The position numbers and the translations under genes were made by a program. A stretch of DNA of 64,000 nucleotides from positions 4,661,001 through 4,725,000 of the forward strand of contig NZ_CP144906.1 of assembly GCF_036699995.1 (NCBI RefSeq). The letters are read 5' to 3'. The notes under the pieces are model-generated. The model did not search any database and was not told the DNA's origin. It worked only from the letters and a program-made list of their open reading frames with translations. This stretch comes from Clostridium beijerinckii (lineage in GTDB: Bacteria; Bacillota; Clostridia; Clostridiales; Clostridiaceae). This document shows, piece after piece, positions 1-8,627 of the stretch (position 1 is the stretch's first letter; each line of letters begins with the position of its first letter).

Positions 1-230
1 TCACCTATCCAGGTAACATCCCCTGTATTGCTTGGAAATCCTGCTATAAATTGTATTATAACTCCAAGTAATAATCCTCCCACAGTTGAAATAATCATAC
101 GTTTTGAAAAGTTTAATCCAGCCTTTTCTAACTTATAAAGTCCATAGAATAAACCTATTAAAATCGCTATAAATATTATTGGTTTATAGCTTGTTATCAT
201 TATAAATTTTGAAAAAAATGTACTTTCCAT
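1..230 (-). CDS. Sodium:dicarboxylate/cystine symporter family protein (5' part only)
   Basis: The first 76 codons of a minus-strand gene that runs off the left edge. It begins at the ATG complementary to 228-230, preceded by a good ribosome site (GGAGGGAACA). The peptide has a short N-terminal tail, one hydrophobic helix, a basic KRMIIST turn and a second helix (GGLLLGVIIQF). This is how L-cystine and C4-dicarboxylate transporters of the DAACS family (TcyP-like) start. Secondary uptake of cystine or a dicarboxylate at the cell membrane is inferred. Only about a fifth of the usual length is visible, so the substrate cannot be judged. Confidence 0.65.
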   Translation of the reverse strand, partial: MESTFFSKFIMITSYKPIIFIAILIGLFYGLYKLEKAGLNFSKRMIISTVGGLLLGVIIQFIAGFPSNTGDVTWIG

Positions 231-494
231 TGTTCCCTCCTATAATTCCTATAATTCCTATATAATTAGTATACTTATAGTATCAATTATATGATCATAT
301 GTCAATAAAAGTTAATACTATTTTTAAATATATTCTTCCTGAAAACATATACTTCTTAATACTTTATAATAATTATGTAATACTTATTACTACTTTAATC
401 AAAATATCATTTAAAATTTATGATAAAAAAAATAACTATTATGAATATAACTTTCAATTATCAAAAGCTAATATTCATAATAGTTATGTAAATT

Positions 495-1430
495 TTACTC
501 ATGAAGTCTTCTTATTATTTTATATGCAACCACATTTTCCATGACCATTGGTGACTTATGAGCAAAAAAGATTATTCCATCAGTAGGAGATGTAATTTTT
601 TCAATGATTTCACCTTCATATGGATGGATTATTTCTGCAAGAACATCGCCTCTTTCCACTCCATCTCCTGGATTTTTTAACCTTCTATATATTCCACCTG
701 TAGTAGTCTTTACCGAAAGCAAATCATCTTCCTGCAAAACACTAGCTATGTATCCACTGTGACTAGTATACTTTATGACTCCCATTCTAGTTAAAAATCT
801 TAATACAGCCACTACTGCATGTTTGGCAGAAACTTCATCAATTTGATCTGTAGCATTTGTATATAAAGAGAAGGCACTTGCATTCCACATCTGCCAATTA
901 TAGTTTAATGTCATGGTATCATAAGGTTTGGGCTTACGAATTAACACATACTGAAGTCCAAATAAATTTGCAAGACTTGGACTCTGATATCCTGTTTCCA
1001 TCATCCTTATATGCGGAATAAAATCTCCAGGCATATAAAAACTAGCAAACTGTATTCCATACGTATAATCCTTAACTTGTTCAAAAACACCACTTGCAAT
1101 TCTCTGAGTTGTTTCCCCATGTACTTCTCCTGGGAACATTCTATTTATATCAGTGTTGTCCATTGTCCAAAATCTTTTTCCGATATTCATTGAATGAGGA
1201 TTTACACAAGGAATCACAAGAATTTCGCTATGTCTTGAAATTGCTCCCCTTTGCTCTAACTTAGTTAAAGTTTTAATCAATTGAGAACACGTATATAATT
1301 GCTGTATCTCATTTCCCCTTATTGCACCTACTATGCATGCTGACTTTCCACCTTTTCCAAATTTATATCCTGTTATTCTCATATCATCTCTATGTGGTGA
1401 CTTTAATGTATATATTATTTCTTTTATCAT
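495..1430 (-). CDS. AstE/AspA-type M14 family protein lacking metal and catalytic residues
   Basis: A 311-residue protein of the succinylglutamate desuccinylase/aspartoacylase branch of the M14 carboxypeptidase fold. It keeps the family frame (DNTDINRMFPG near residue 91, and a C-terminal barrel around GVERGDVLAEI). Aligned with its equally long neighbour (1427-2362), the zinc ligand His42 is replaced by Arg38 in GAIRGNE, where only Glu41 is kept. Zn ligand His129 corresponds to Ala129 (GIQFAS) and catalytic Glu191 to Thr191. It is therefore probably not a hydrolase. It may be a regulatory or structural partner of the intact neighbour. Its start overlaps the neighbour's stop by four bases (ATGA), which implies translational coupling. 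Seen: the substitutions. Inferred: loss of catalysis. Confidence 0.75.
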   Translation of the reverse strand: MIKEIIYTLKSPHRDDMRITGYKFGKGGKSACIVGAIRGNEIQQLYTCSQLIKTLTKLEQRGAISRHSEILVIPCVNPHSMNIGKRFWTMDNTDINRMFPGEVHGETTQRIASGVFEQVKDYTYGIQFASFYMPGDFIPHIRMMETGYQSPSLANLFGLQYVLIRKPKPYDTMTLNYNWQMWNASAFSLYTNATDQIDEVSAKHAVVAVLRFLTRMGVIKYTSHSGYIASVLQEDDLLSVKTTTGGIYRRLKNPGDGVERGDVLAEIIHPYEGEIIEKITSPTDGIIFFAHKSPMVMENVVAYKIIRRLHE

Positions 1431-2362
1431 TTTACGCCTCCAAGTACCCTCGCAATAAGTGATCCTTCATAAACAACTGGGTATTCTCTCAATGTAAATA
1501 CTACTCCATCACAAGATGAAATAACCTCTTCTTCTATTTCCCCAGTTAAGGAATTAAAAATCTCTCCAATTTTTTCTTCTCTTTTTATTTCATCCAAATG
1601 TTTTACACAAGGCATAAATATTCCTGATGAATTAGCATTTATAAACTTCACTTCTTTTTCAGTTGATATTATGGGATCTCTTACAGGACTTACTTTACCA
1701 TTCCATATGTCTAATTTTTTCATTAAATTAAATATACCTTCCACTAATTGATCCCCATATTCTTGTGTAATTCTCATTCCGACCCCCATCTCTACAAGCA
1801 ATGTTGGTATATTTTTATTATTTAAGCTATATGTAAGTGTTGATTCCAGAACAGTAGATTCTGGATGAACCCATATAAAATCCATATTCAACAGCTTTGC
1901 ATAAGGTACTAATTTATCCTTTATATGCTCACTTACCCTAACTTGAGGCACTTCTCTCAAAAATATATTGCTTGCATGCAGGTCTATGCACATATCAGCC
2001 CCTTCTATATCTTCAATAATTTTAGCTGCAACATGTTCTGCCATTGCTCCGCTTTCAGATCCTGGAAATATTCTATTCATATCTAAATCAAATGTTGGCA
2101 TTCCCCTATGTACTGAATCTATTCCAAGCGGATTTAAAGATGGATATATATCAACAATTCCATTTAAGTATTTAATATTTTCTTTAATTTTTCTTATTAA
2201 TTTGTAACATACATATTGACCTTCAAGTTCATCTCCATGAAGACCTGTTATAATACATATTCTTTTAGCCTTTTCATTAATATTTACTGACGTAAGTCTA
2301 TTTTTTTTGATTACTAACTTCTCATCAACCGCTAATCCTAAAGATACTACCGTTTCTACCAT
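1427..2362 (-). CDS. AstE/AspA-type zinc deacylase (M14 family)
   Basis: A 311-residue protein of the succinylglutamate desuccinylase/aspartoacylase family, which removes acyl groups from N-acylated amino acids or related amides with a single zinc. Expected residues are present: His42 and Glu45 (TGLHGDELEG), the arginine of DMNRIFPG (about 97), His129 (CIDLHAS) and the catalytic base Glu191 (LLVEMGVG). The ATG at 2362 is preferred because GGAGGGG lies just upstream. An earlier in-frame ATG at 2374 overlaps that ribosome site. It is first gene of a two-gene operon with the degenerate paralogue. The substrate is unknown. Its place after gabT suggests an N-acyl amino acid feeding the same pathway. 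Confidence 0.8.
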   Translation of the reverse strand: MVETVVSLGLAVDEKLVIKKNRLTSVNINEKAKRICIITGLHGDELEGQYVCYKLIRKIKENIKYLNGIVDIYPSLNPLGIDSVHRGMPTFDLDMNRIFPGSESGAMAEHVAAKIIEDIEGADMCIDLHASNIFLREVPQVRVSEHIKDKLVPYAKLLNMDFIWVHPESTVLESTLTYSLNNKNIPTLLVEMGVGMRITQEYGDQLVEGIFNLMKKLDIWNGKVSPVRDPIISTEKEVKFINANSSGIFMPCVKHLDEIKREEKIGEIFNSLTGEIEEEVISSCDGVVFTLREYPVVYEGSLIARVLGGVK

Positions 2363-2451
2363 GTTCCCCTCCATATGCTCACACTCAAAAACCTATTCTG
2401 TAAAAACAATCTAAATTGATATTATTATTGTAAAAAAATTTTCTTTTATAC

Positions 2452-2493
2452 AAAAAATAAGCAAAGAATCCCACTGTGTGAGCTTCTTTGCTT
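2452..2493 (-). promoter_or_regulatory. ANTAR-type leader: hexaloop hairpin overlapping a terminator
   Basis: On the minus strand AGCAAAGAAGCT (complement of 2481-2492) can fold as a 3-bp stem closed by C-G around the hexaloop AAAGAA. It also forms the 5' arm of an intrinsic terminator, a 10-bp stem AAGCAAAGAA/TTCTTTGCTT followed by TTATTTTTT. The two folds are mutually exclusive. The hairpin agrees base for base with the AGCAANGRRGCUY element I recall from EutV-regulated ethanolamine leaders. It lies between gabT and the M14 pair, so it may let transcription from gabT continue into the pair on signal. It could also be only the gabT terminator. No clear upstream partner hairpin was found. Confidence 0.6.
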
Positions 2494-2581
2494 TAATCTA
2501 ATATTACTACTTGGATATTTTATTGTCAAACTTTTTTACAGTCCATATATAAAAGTACTTTCTAAAATATTTGAATATTAT

Positions 2582-3922
2582 TTATATACACTCTTTTATT
2601 GATTCTTCCAATACATCCATTCCATATTTAACTTGTTCATCTGTCATAACTAATGGTGGTAGGAAACGAATTACATTTCCAAGTATACCTGCATTTAAGA
2701 ATATAACACCATTTTCATAACATTTTTTAATTATAGATTTAACTAAATCTGCTGCTGGCTCTTTTGTGCTTCTATCTTTTACAAATTCTAATCCTACCAT
2801 TGCACCTAAACCTCTTACATCTCCTATAACTGTATACTTTTCCTTCATCTCATTTAGTCTTTCCATAATATATCCGCCAAGTTTTAATGATTTTTCACAT
2901 AGATTTTCTTTTTCAATCTTCTCAATAACTTTAAGCGCTGCTACGCATCCAAGAGGACTTCCAGAATACGTTCCACCAATTCCACCAACACAGGCTGAAT
3001 CCATGATTTCTTTTTTAGCAACAACTGCGCTTAGCGGTACCCCAGCAGCTATTGATTTTGACATAGTAATAATATCTGGTTCTATACCATAATGTTCATG
3101 TGCAAACATTTTTCCTGTTCTTGCAAATCCTGCTTGTATCTCATCAACTATAAATACTATATTGTTCTCATTACAAACTTTTTGCAATTCTCTCATGTAT
3201 TTTGCAGATGGAACTACAAATCCACCTTCACCTTGTAATGGCTCAATTATTAAACATGCAATCATGTCTGGAGAAAGAGTTGTTTTAAGCATAGTTTTTA
3301 GTCTATTAATACATTCATCTGCATATTCTTCTTCTGAAACTCCAAGTGGTGCTCTATACGAATAAGGGAAATCAAATTTATATGTTTCTGGTGCAAATGG
3401 TCCAAAACCATTTTTGTATGGTTTGTATTTACTTGTTATTGACATAGTCATATTTGTACGACCATGGAAAGACCCAGTAGCTGAAAGTACTCCTGTTTTC
3501 TTAGTATAAGTTCTTGCTATTTTTATAGCATTTTCTACTGCTTCTGCTCCACTATTAGCAAACATTACTTTCTTTTCGTAATCTCCAACTGTTATTTCAG
3601 TTAATTTTTTTGCCAAAGCACCGTAAGATTCATATGTTACTACATTATAGCTTGGGTGAATAAATAATTCTGTTTGTTTCTTTATTTCTTCAACAATCTC
3701 AGGATCACAATGTCCAACATTTTGAACACCAATTCCTGCTGCAAAATCTAAAAATACATTTCCATCTACATCTTTAATTAATGCTCCCTTTGCTTCAGCT
3801 ATAGCAATACCTGTTGATACCGAAACTCCATCGGCAACATATTTTTTTCTTTCCTCTAATATCTCTATTGATTTAGGACCTGGTATTGATGTTACTAATT
3901 TTACATTTGATTCTTCTATCAT
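2582..3922 (-). CDS. gabT: 4-aminobutyrate aminotransferase
   Basis: About 446 residues, full length for a class III (fold type I, PLP) omega-aminotransferase. It moves the terminal amino group of GABA or a similar omega-amino acid to 2-oxoglutarate, giving a semialdehyde. Visible motifs are NSGAEAVENAIK in the cofactor region, GSFHGRT, the aspartate of FIVDEIQAG and the Schiff-base lysine in TMSKSIAAG. The start at 3922 has GGAGGG eight bases upstream. The ATG at 3937 overlaps that ribosome site and is less likely. An upstream PucR-type regulator, a leader terminator and a nearby alcohol dehydrogenase suggest conversion of a semialdehyde to the hydroxy acid. 5-aminovalerate or beta-alanine are possible alternative substrates. 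Confidence 0.88.
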   Translation of the reverse strand: MIEESNVKLVTSIPGPKSIEILEERKKYVADGVSVSTGIAIAEAKGALIKDVDGNVFLDFAAGIGVQNVGHCDPEIVEEIKKQTELFIHPSYNVVTYESYGALAKKLTEITVGDYEKKVMFANSGAEAVENAIKIARTYTKKTGVLSATGSFHGRTNMTMSITSKYKPYKNGFGPFAPETYKFDFPYSYRAPLGVSEEEYADECINRLKTMLKTTLSPDMIACLIIEPLQGEGGFVVPSAKYMRELQKVCNENNIVFIVDEIQAGFARTGKMFAHEHYGIEPDIITMSKSIAAGVPLSAVVAKKEIMDSACVGGIGGTYSGSPLGCVAALKVIEKIEKENLCEKSLKLGGYIMERLNEMKEKYTVIGDVRGLGAMVGLEFVKDRSTKEPAADLVKSIIKKCYENGVIFLNAGILGNVIRFLPPLVMTDEQVKYGMDVLEESIKECI

Positions 3923-3972
3923 TATAAAACCCTCCATTAACGTTTATTTTCTTAATATATTTCTAATTCCAT

Positions 3973-4017
3973 AAAAAAGGAGCCATCATGTTTATTTACA
4001 CGAAAGACTCCATTGCC
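3973..4017 (-). promoter_or_regulatory. gabT: ANTAR-type leader upstream of gabT
   Basis: The minus strand reads GGCAATGGAGTC (complement of 4006-4017): stem GGC/GTC with hexaloop AATGGA. GGAGTC then doubles as the 5' arm of a terminator, GGAGTC-TTT-CGTGT / ACATG-AT-GGCTCC, followed by six T. The T-run ends about 50 bases before the gabT ATG, too close for another promoter to fit easily. Attenuation of gabT is therefore more likely than simple termination of the regulator gene. A TATAAT box at 4090-4095 could start this transcript, giving a leader of about 160 nt. Confidence 0.58.
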
Positions 4018-4184
4018 TATAAAATTTATTTAAATTTCTTAACTTGTTTATATAATAATACTTTCTATTTTTCTTTTCTATGTCCAAGCATTATAATGTT
4101 TTTGTATGTTTTGACTAAAATACCGAGATCAAATACACATAAACATATTAAAACTTAGATTAATACATGCTTAAAAATAACATA

Positions 4185-4198
4185 TTAGTGCACATTGG
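4185..4198. promoter_or_regulatory. Shared operator-like box upstream of gabT
   Basis: The 14-base string TTAGTGCACATTGG contains the palindrome GTGCAC. It is repeated exactly at 12276-12289 before the alcohol dehydrogenase. A related inverted repeat, TGTGCA-GTA-TGCACA, lies at 8508-8522 before the ABC transporter. It sits about 90 bp upstream of the likely gabT -10 box. The PucR-type regulator encoded next door is the obvious candidate to bind it (inference). Confidence 0.45.
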
Positions 4199-4221
4199 CC
4201 ATATTATTTATTTTTCAAATA

Positions 4222-4275
4222 TTTTATTAATATATAACTTAGACTTGTTTTGCAACTTACTAAAATCATAAATAT
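4222..4275. repeat. Solo end of the dispersed palindrome family
   Basis: About 50 bases (TAATATATAACTTAGACTT onwards) are roughly 80% identical to 21312-21368. They resemble the left outer arm of the complete palindrome at 24477-24764, which also ends in an ACTTAC..AAAT stretch. No matching right arm is present, so this looks like a decayed end. The rest of the 3923-4354 spacer holds the gabT leader, its promoter and the TTAGTGCACATTGG box. Confidence 0.35.
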
Positions 4276-4354
4276 TTTTATTTAGAAAAACTATAAAATA
4301 TCAATGAAGGCTCTAAACAACAAATTATATACAATATATACACTATTCATCTGC

Positions 4355-5572
4355 CTATTTAAGAATTTTACCAATGTCTAGTGCAATCTTTACTTTAATA
4401 CAATCATTAAAATTCCGTAAATCACAATTTAATAGTTCTTCTATTTTTTTAATTTTATATTTAAGGGTGTTTCTATGAAGAAATAGCTTTTCCGCTGTAA
4501 CTGTAATATTACAATTCTCATTTAGATACATCTCCAATATTTCAACTAAATTGTTATCTTTACTATCAGAACTACTAATTGGACCTAGAACTTCTGAGAA
4601 ATAATTTTCTAATATACTCCTATTCTCAACGCTGAAAAGTATGCTGTAAATCCCTATATCTTTGTATCTTGTAATTGTGTCATCTAAACCTTGGCATTTT
4701 GCGCTATCTATAGCTAGCTCCGCTTCATTTAATGATTGTTTCATCATTTTTAAATCCTTGTACGAGTTTCCTATTCCTACACTTACAGACATTCCATCCA
4801 TGCGATTCTTTGTAGCTGACTGTATCTCTTTTAAAGCCTTGTCTAATCTATTCATGCAATTTTCTTCTGACCTAATAAAAAAGATCACAGCATCATCCTT
4901 ATCTATTATTGGTACCTTTAGTGCATGTTTATCAAGTATATCTTGAACTATTTTTCTAAAATTTATTTTAATCTTAGATATACTTTTCTCATCACCTAAA
5001 TTCTTTAGCTTTAAATATCTCTCGAAACCATCAATATCTATAACACATATGCAACATCCGCCTGATAGATTATATCCAAAATATGCGGCCTTTTGTATTG
5101 CATCTCCTTCTAATTCACCATCTCCAAATAGAATATTACTTAAAAAATGTGATAAAGAATTTTCCTCAATACGAGATAAAATAATAGCATTACTAATTTC
5201 CCTTGAGACTTCAACCAATTTAACTTCCCAAGGTAATGTGAACAATGGAATTTCAAGTTCATTAGCAAGTTTAATCGCCTCTTCAGATACATTCCTTATG
5301 TATGGACCTATATTTACTATTAAGCCCGAACCATTTTTCTCACTAATTCCTTTAATAAAATCTAATAATAGCCCTTCATTTTCTCTAATTCCAACGCCGG
5401 TTATAAATATGATTTCTCCACCTTGCAGCCATTTAATTCCCTCCAATGGATTCTCAAAACATTCCGCCACATATATCCACTCTATGCTTTTTTCTAAGCC
5501 ACCTTCTCCACCAACAAGATTAATTTTTCTTAAGGAATCTAATTTAAGTATATCTTTTACCGAAATTGACAT
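4355..5572 (-). CDS. PucR/CdaR-family transcriptional regulator
   Basis: About 405 residues with the PucR plan. An N-terminal PucR domain (about 5-125, with LRKINLVGGEGGLEKSI and ITGVGIRENEG) is followed by a GGDEF-like middle domain (about 165-290). A C-terminal PucR-type HTH follows, with LEMYLNENCNITVTAEKLFL and then HRNTLKYKIKKIEELL. Family members activate or repress purine, sugar-acid or amino-acid catabolism. Start chosen at the ATG at 5572, with AAGGGTG upstream. A GTG three codons earlier is possible. It precedes gabT on the same strand and sits within the omega-amino-acid island, so it is the likely local regulator. The effector is unknown. Confidence 0.82.
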   Translation of the reverse strand: MSISVKDILKLDSLRKINLVGGEGGLEKSIEWIYVAECFENPLEGIKWLQGGEIIFITGVGIRENEGLLLDFIKGISEKNGSGLIVNIGPYIRNVSEEAIKLANELEIPLFTLPWEVKLVEVSREISNAIILSRIEENSLSHFLSNILFGDGELEGDAIQKAAYFGYNLSGGCCICVIDIDGFERYLKLKNLGDEKSISKIKINFRKIVQDILDKHALKVPIIDKDDAVIFFIRSEENCMNRLDKALKEIQSATKNRMDGMSVSVGIGNSYKDLKMMKQSLNEAELAIDSAKCQGLDDTITRYKDIGIYSILFSVENRSILENYFSEVLGPISSSDSKDNNLVEILEMYLNENCNITVTAEKLFLHRNTLKYKIKKIEELLNCDLRNFNDCIKVKIALDIGKILK

Positions 5573-5689
5573 AAACTTCACCCTTGCCCCTCTAATTATT
5601 TAAAATGTCATCTTTATTTATTATATTTTTATAATAATATCTCCTCATAAAAAAAGATATAATATTATGATAATTTTTTCATATTAAAA

Positions 5690-5756
5690 AGAAGGTTGAT
5701 CAAATTCTTCTTACTCTCAATATTTATTGATATAATCAGAATTTGCTCAACCTTCT
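5690..5756 (-). terminator. Terminator of the amino-acid ABC transporter operon
   Basis: A long stem of about 19 paired bases with one mismatch (AGAAGGTTGA.CAAATTCT against its complement) encloses an AT-rich loop. It is followed on the minus strand by TTTTT. It lies between the permease stop (5889) and the PucR gene start. It has no A-A-N-G hexaloop, unlike the leader elements. The rest of 5573-5888 shows no gene. Confidence 0.75.
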
Positions 5757-5888
5757 ACTAACAATGTTTCATATTCTCTTTTAATATGGGTAAATACCTT
5801 GATTCTTAGTTACAGTTTTTACATAAACGTTTATAATAGAAAATAATTTACCAGGTGACACCTAAATAATTGTTCACCATATACCCCA

Positions 5889-6596
5889 CTAGTTAAATTT
5901 CAACATCTTCTTTTCTACTAATTTTACTAGTTGTGAAAGTGGCAAACTTAATATTAAATAAAATCCTGCTAAAATTGTATATGATTCAATAGTTAAAAAT
6001 GACTGAGACGCATAACTTTGAGTACGTAATAATAGTTCACTAACCGAGACATATGCAAGAAGTGATGTATCTTTTAACATCATTACAAGGTAATTCCCAA
6101 AGACAGGTATTACATTCCGAAGTGCCTGCGGTATTATTATTCTAAACATAGTTTGATTACTTGTAAGTCCTAATGCTAATGCTGCTTCTGTTTGCCCTCC
6201 ATCTATTGATAATATTGATGAACGAATAACTTCCGATATGTAGCAGCCATAGTTAATCCCAAGACCTAGTGTTCCCGCAACTAGCGAACTTATTTTAAAT
6301 TGATATCCTGGATTCCAGATTTGTACAATGATAGATACTAAAAGCGGTACTACATAATACATATATACTAATTGAACTAATAAAGGAGTTCCTCTTATAA
6401 ATTCTAAAAATACTAATAAAAATCCTCTTAAAATTTTTATTTTACTAATACGTCCAATTGCAATAAATAATCCTAAAATTATTGCTAAAAAAAATCCAAA
6501 TACCGTCGCTTGTACTACAACCCAAAGACCTGCCTTTAATGAAGGTACTAAGAACTTGAAAGCTGTACCAAAATCTAAATTAGATAGAATATCCAT
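5889..6596 (-). CDS. Polar amino-acid ABC transporter permease
   Basis: 235 residues with about five hydrophobic helices and the HisM/GlnP-type permease signature. The ATP-binding-subunit contact loop is EAALALGLTSNQTMFRII, after SILSIDGGQT. Family members dimerise in the membrane and pass amino acids delivered by a lipoprotein receptor. A ribosome site (GGGGAGG) precedes the ATG. It is third gene of the ATPase, receptor, permease series. A hairpin at 6616-6643 separates it from the receptor gene. The substrate is not readable from sequence. The location suggests an amino acid used by the GabT/amidase island. Confidence 0.87.
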   Translation of the reverse strand: MDILSNLDFGTAFKFLVPSLKAGLWVVVQATVFGFFLAIILGLFIAIGRISKIKILRGFLLVFLEFIRGTPLLVQLVYMYYVVPLLVSIIVQIWNPGYQFKISSLVAGTLGLGINYGCYISEVIRSSILSIDGGQTEAALALGLTSNQTMFRIIIPQALRNVIPVFGNYLVMMLKDTSLLAYVSVSELLLRTQSYASQSFLTIESYTILAGFYLILSLPLSQLVKLVEKKMLKFN

Positions 6597-6615
6597 ATAT
6601 ATTTCCTCCCCTTCT

Positions 6616-6643
6616 AAAAAAGAACCCGTCTGGATTCTTTTTT
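6616..6643 (-). terminator. Intercistronic terminator between receptor and permease
   Basis: A 12-bp stem, AAAAAAGAATCC / GGGTTCTTTTTT (one G-U pair), with the tetraloop AGAC and a built-in T-run. It lies 12 bases after the receptor stop codon. Partial read-through would give more binding protein than permease, as is common in such operons. Confidence 0.8.
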
Positions 6644-6654
6644 AGTTTATATTG

Positions 6655-7539
6655 TTACTTGTCAGAAGCTTTACCATCTTCTACTGATACAAAATAATCT
6701 TCATTCATTCCATACTTCTTAAGAAGTTTTAATATTGTTCCATCTTTCTTCATTTCATCAATCTGTTCATTAACTGCATCTGCTAAAGCTTTATCATTTT
6801 TTCTAACAGCTGCTGCTATCATTCCAGATGTTTCAGCTTTATATGGAGATAATATCTTTAAATTAAGACTGCTATCTTGTGATAATGTATACCCTGCAAC
6901 CATTCCATCAGTTATACATGCATCTACCTTACCAGTATTTACTGCTAACATTAATTCAGATTGACTTCCAAATACTTTAACATCTTTCACGGATCCATCT
7001 TGTTGCCACTTTTGAGCTGTTTCAAGAAATGCTGTACCTTTTTGCCCGCCCAATGTTGCATTCTTCAAATCGTCTTTACTTGCAATTTTTGAATCCTTAG
7101 GAATTACTATAGCTTCGCCTTCCTTATACCATATGTTTGTAAATAATGCTAATTTCTTACGCTCGTCTTTAACATACATTCCATCTGTTACCATGTCTAC
7201 TGTATTATTATTTAACTCAACCAACAGGTTTTCAAACGGTATTTGCTTCATTTCAACTTTATTAATTCCCAATCTTTTTGCAACTTCTGTTATGATTTCT
7301 GCATCAATTCCAGTAAATTCATTTGTTTTAGCATCCATAAATGCAAATGGTGCATCATTTGATGAAGCAACTGTTAATACCCCTTTTTCTTTTGCAGCTG
7401 CTAATGTATCCTTTGATTTATCATTACCTGCTGATGTTGATGTAGTACTAGAACTTCCCGAACCACATCCCGTCATAAATCCAATACAACTCATTATAAC
7501 CATTGTTACAACTAATAATTTTTTCCCTAGTTTTTTCAT
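6655..7539 (-). CDS. Amino-acid ABC transporter substrate-binding lipoprotein
   Basis: About 294 residues. A lipoprotein signal (basic MKKLGKK start, hydrophobic stretch, GFMTGCG lipobox) leads into a family 3 extracellular solute-binding domain: GVLTVASSNDAPFAFMD, FTGIDAEIITEVAKRLG, NLLVELNNNTVDMVTDGM. The ATG at 7539 follows AAAAGGGGAAA. The longer frame from 7587 has no such site and would bury the signal peptide. It captures an amino acid outside the membrane for the permease and ATPase around it. The hairpin following the gene probably stabilises or raises its own message. Confidence 0.87.
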   Translation of the reverse strand: MKKLGKKLLVVTMVIMSCIGFMTGCGSGSSSTTSTSAGNDKSKDTLAAAKEKGVLTVASSNDAPFAFMDAKTNEFTGIDAEIITEVAKRLGINKVEMKQIPFENLLVELNNNTVDMVTDGMYVKDERKKLALFTNIWYKEGEAIVIPKDSKIASKDDLKNATLGGQKGTAFLETAQKWQQDGSVKDVKVFGSQSELMLAVNTGKVDACITDGMVAGYTLSQDSSLNLKILSPYKAETSGMIAAAVRKNDKALADAVNEQIDEMKKDGTILKLLKKYGMNEDYFVSVEDGKASDK

Positions 7540-7620
7540 AATTAATTTCCCCTTTTCGTAATTATTTTTAATGTTGAATCTTTTCATTATCTATAGTAAT
7601 TTCAAATTTAACATGTGAAT

Positions 7621-8346
7621 TTAGTTTAAAACTCTAGATAAAAACTCCTTTGTTCTTGGTTTTTTTGGATTTGCAAAAATCTCTTTTGGCGTACCCTCCT
7701 CAACTATATAACCCTTGTCCATAAAAATTACTCTGTCAGATACATCTCTAGCAAATCCCATTTCATGAGTAACAACTACCATAGTCATACCATCCTTAGC
7801 TAATTGCTTCATAACATCTAACACATCACCAACCAATTCTGGATCTAACGCTGATGTAGGTTCATCAAATAAGAGCATCCTTGGTTCCATTGCTAGTGCT
7901 CTTGCTATTGCAACTCTTTGCTGTTGCCCACCAGATAGAGTCCTAGGATATACATCTGCTTTGTCTTTTAAACCAACCTTTTTAAGAAGTTCTAGAGCTA
8001 TTTCCTCAGCCTCTTTTCTATTTTTCTTTTTTGTAAGCACAGGTGCCAAAATAACATTTTCTATCACTGTGTGTAGTGGAAATAAATTATATTTTTGAAA
8101 TACCATTCCTACTTCTTCCCTAAGAGAACGGCTATCAACATTCTTACCCAGTATATTTTTACCATCATAGAACATTTCCCCACCTGTTGGAACTTCAAAT
8201 AAATTTAAACACCTTAAAAATGTGCTTTTACCAGATCCTGATGGTCCTATTATGCAAACTACTTCCCCTTCTTTTATATCTACACTTATATTTTTTAAAA
8301 CCTCTAACTCTCCATATTTCTTTGATAATTCATTAACCTTATACAT
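7621..8346 (-). CDS. Amino-acid ABC transporter ATP-binding protein
   Basis: 241 residues, typical of GlnQ/HisP-type ATPases. Walker A is GPSGSGKST (about 33), with the Q-loop in [10 protein letters not shown]. The signature [14 protein letters not shown] and Walker [13 protein letters not shown] are present, and the switch histidine is in VVVTHEMG. It powers uptake by the receptor and permease encoded downstream. It is first gene of the operon and sits 36 bases behind a leader terminator with the ANTAR-like hexaloop, so entry into the whole operon may be attenuated. Confidence 0.92.
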   Translation of the reverse strand: MYKVNELSKKYGELEVLKNISVDIKEGEVVCIIGPSGSGKSTFLRCLNLFEVPTGGEMFYDGKNILGKNVDSRSLREEVGMVFQKYNLFPLHTVIENVILAPVLTKKKNRKEAEEIALELLKKVGLKDKADVYPRTLSGGQQQRVAIARALAMEPRMLLFDEPTSALDPELVGDVLDVMKQLAKDGMTMVVVTHEMGFARDVSDRVIFMDKGYIVEEGTPKEIFANPKKPRTKEFLSRVLN

Positions 8347-8381
8347 ATTCTCAACTCCACTTCATCTAAAGTAATAAGAAA

Positions 8382-8418
8382 AAGGCGCACCGTTTTTTTC
8401 TTACAGTGCGCCTTCGCA
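8382..8418 (-). promoter_or_regulatory. ANTAR-type leader upstream of the ABC transporter operon
   Basis: Complement of 8407-8418 reads TGCGAAGGCGCA: stem TGC/GCA with hexaloop GAAGGC (first base G rather than A, G at position 4 kept). It overlaps the 5' arm of a 12-bp terminator, AAGGCGCACTGT / ACGGTGCGCCTT, followed by TTTTCTT. The sequence is nearly the same as the element at 10888-10924. The terminator ends about 35 bases before the ATPase start. Confidence 0.55.
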
Positions 8419-8507
8419 TTTAATATTAAATTATTACATTGTTTTGCGTTAGGATAATATTATCATGGTAGTTCCCCTATTTCTATAATCATAAATAACA
8501 ATTTTTT

Positions 8508-8522
8508 TGTGCAGTATGCACA
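8508..8522. promoter_or_regulatory. Perfect inverted repeat upstream of the ABC transporter
   Basis: TGTGCA-GTA-TGCACA is a perfect 6-bp inverted repeat in the spacer between the amidase and ATPase genes. It shares the TGTGCA core with the 14-base boxes at 4185 and 12276. It is a candidate binding site for the PucR-type regulator. Confidence 0.42.
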
Positions 8523-8627
8523 CTATTTGATTCAACACTAAGTTTATTCAATAATGCTTGAATCTATCACTCCAACTACAATTTGTATACAATATATAAC
8601 TTCCTTGTTAAATATTTTAACTTGTTA

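Noticed and set aside
299..544. 81-codon plus-strand frame
   Set aside because: No ribosome site, overlaps the end of the M14 gene on the other strand, and has AT-driven composition.
4001..4080. Upstream P1 hairpin of a classical ANTAR element before gabT
   Set aside because: AAATT/AATTT can pair around a 6-base loop here and before the permease, but the loop bases do not show A at 1 and G at 4, so it is not claimed.
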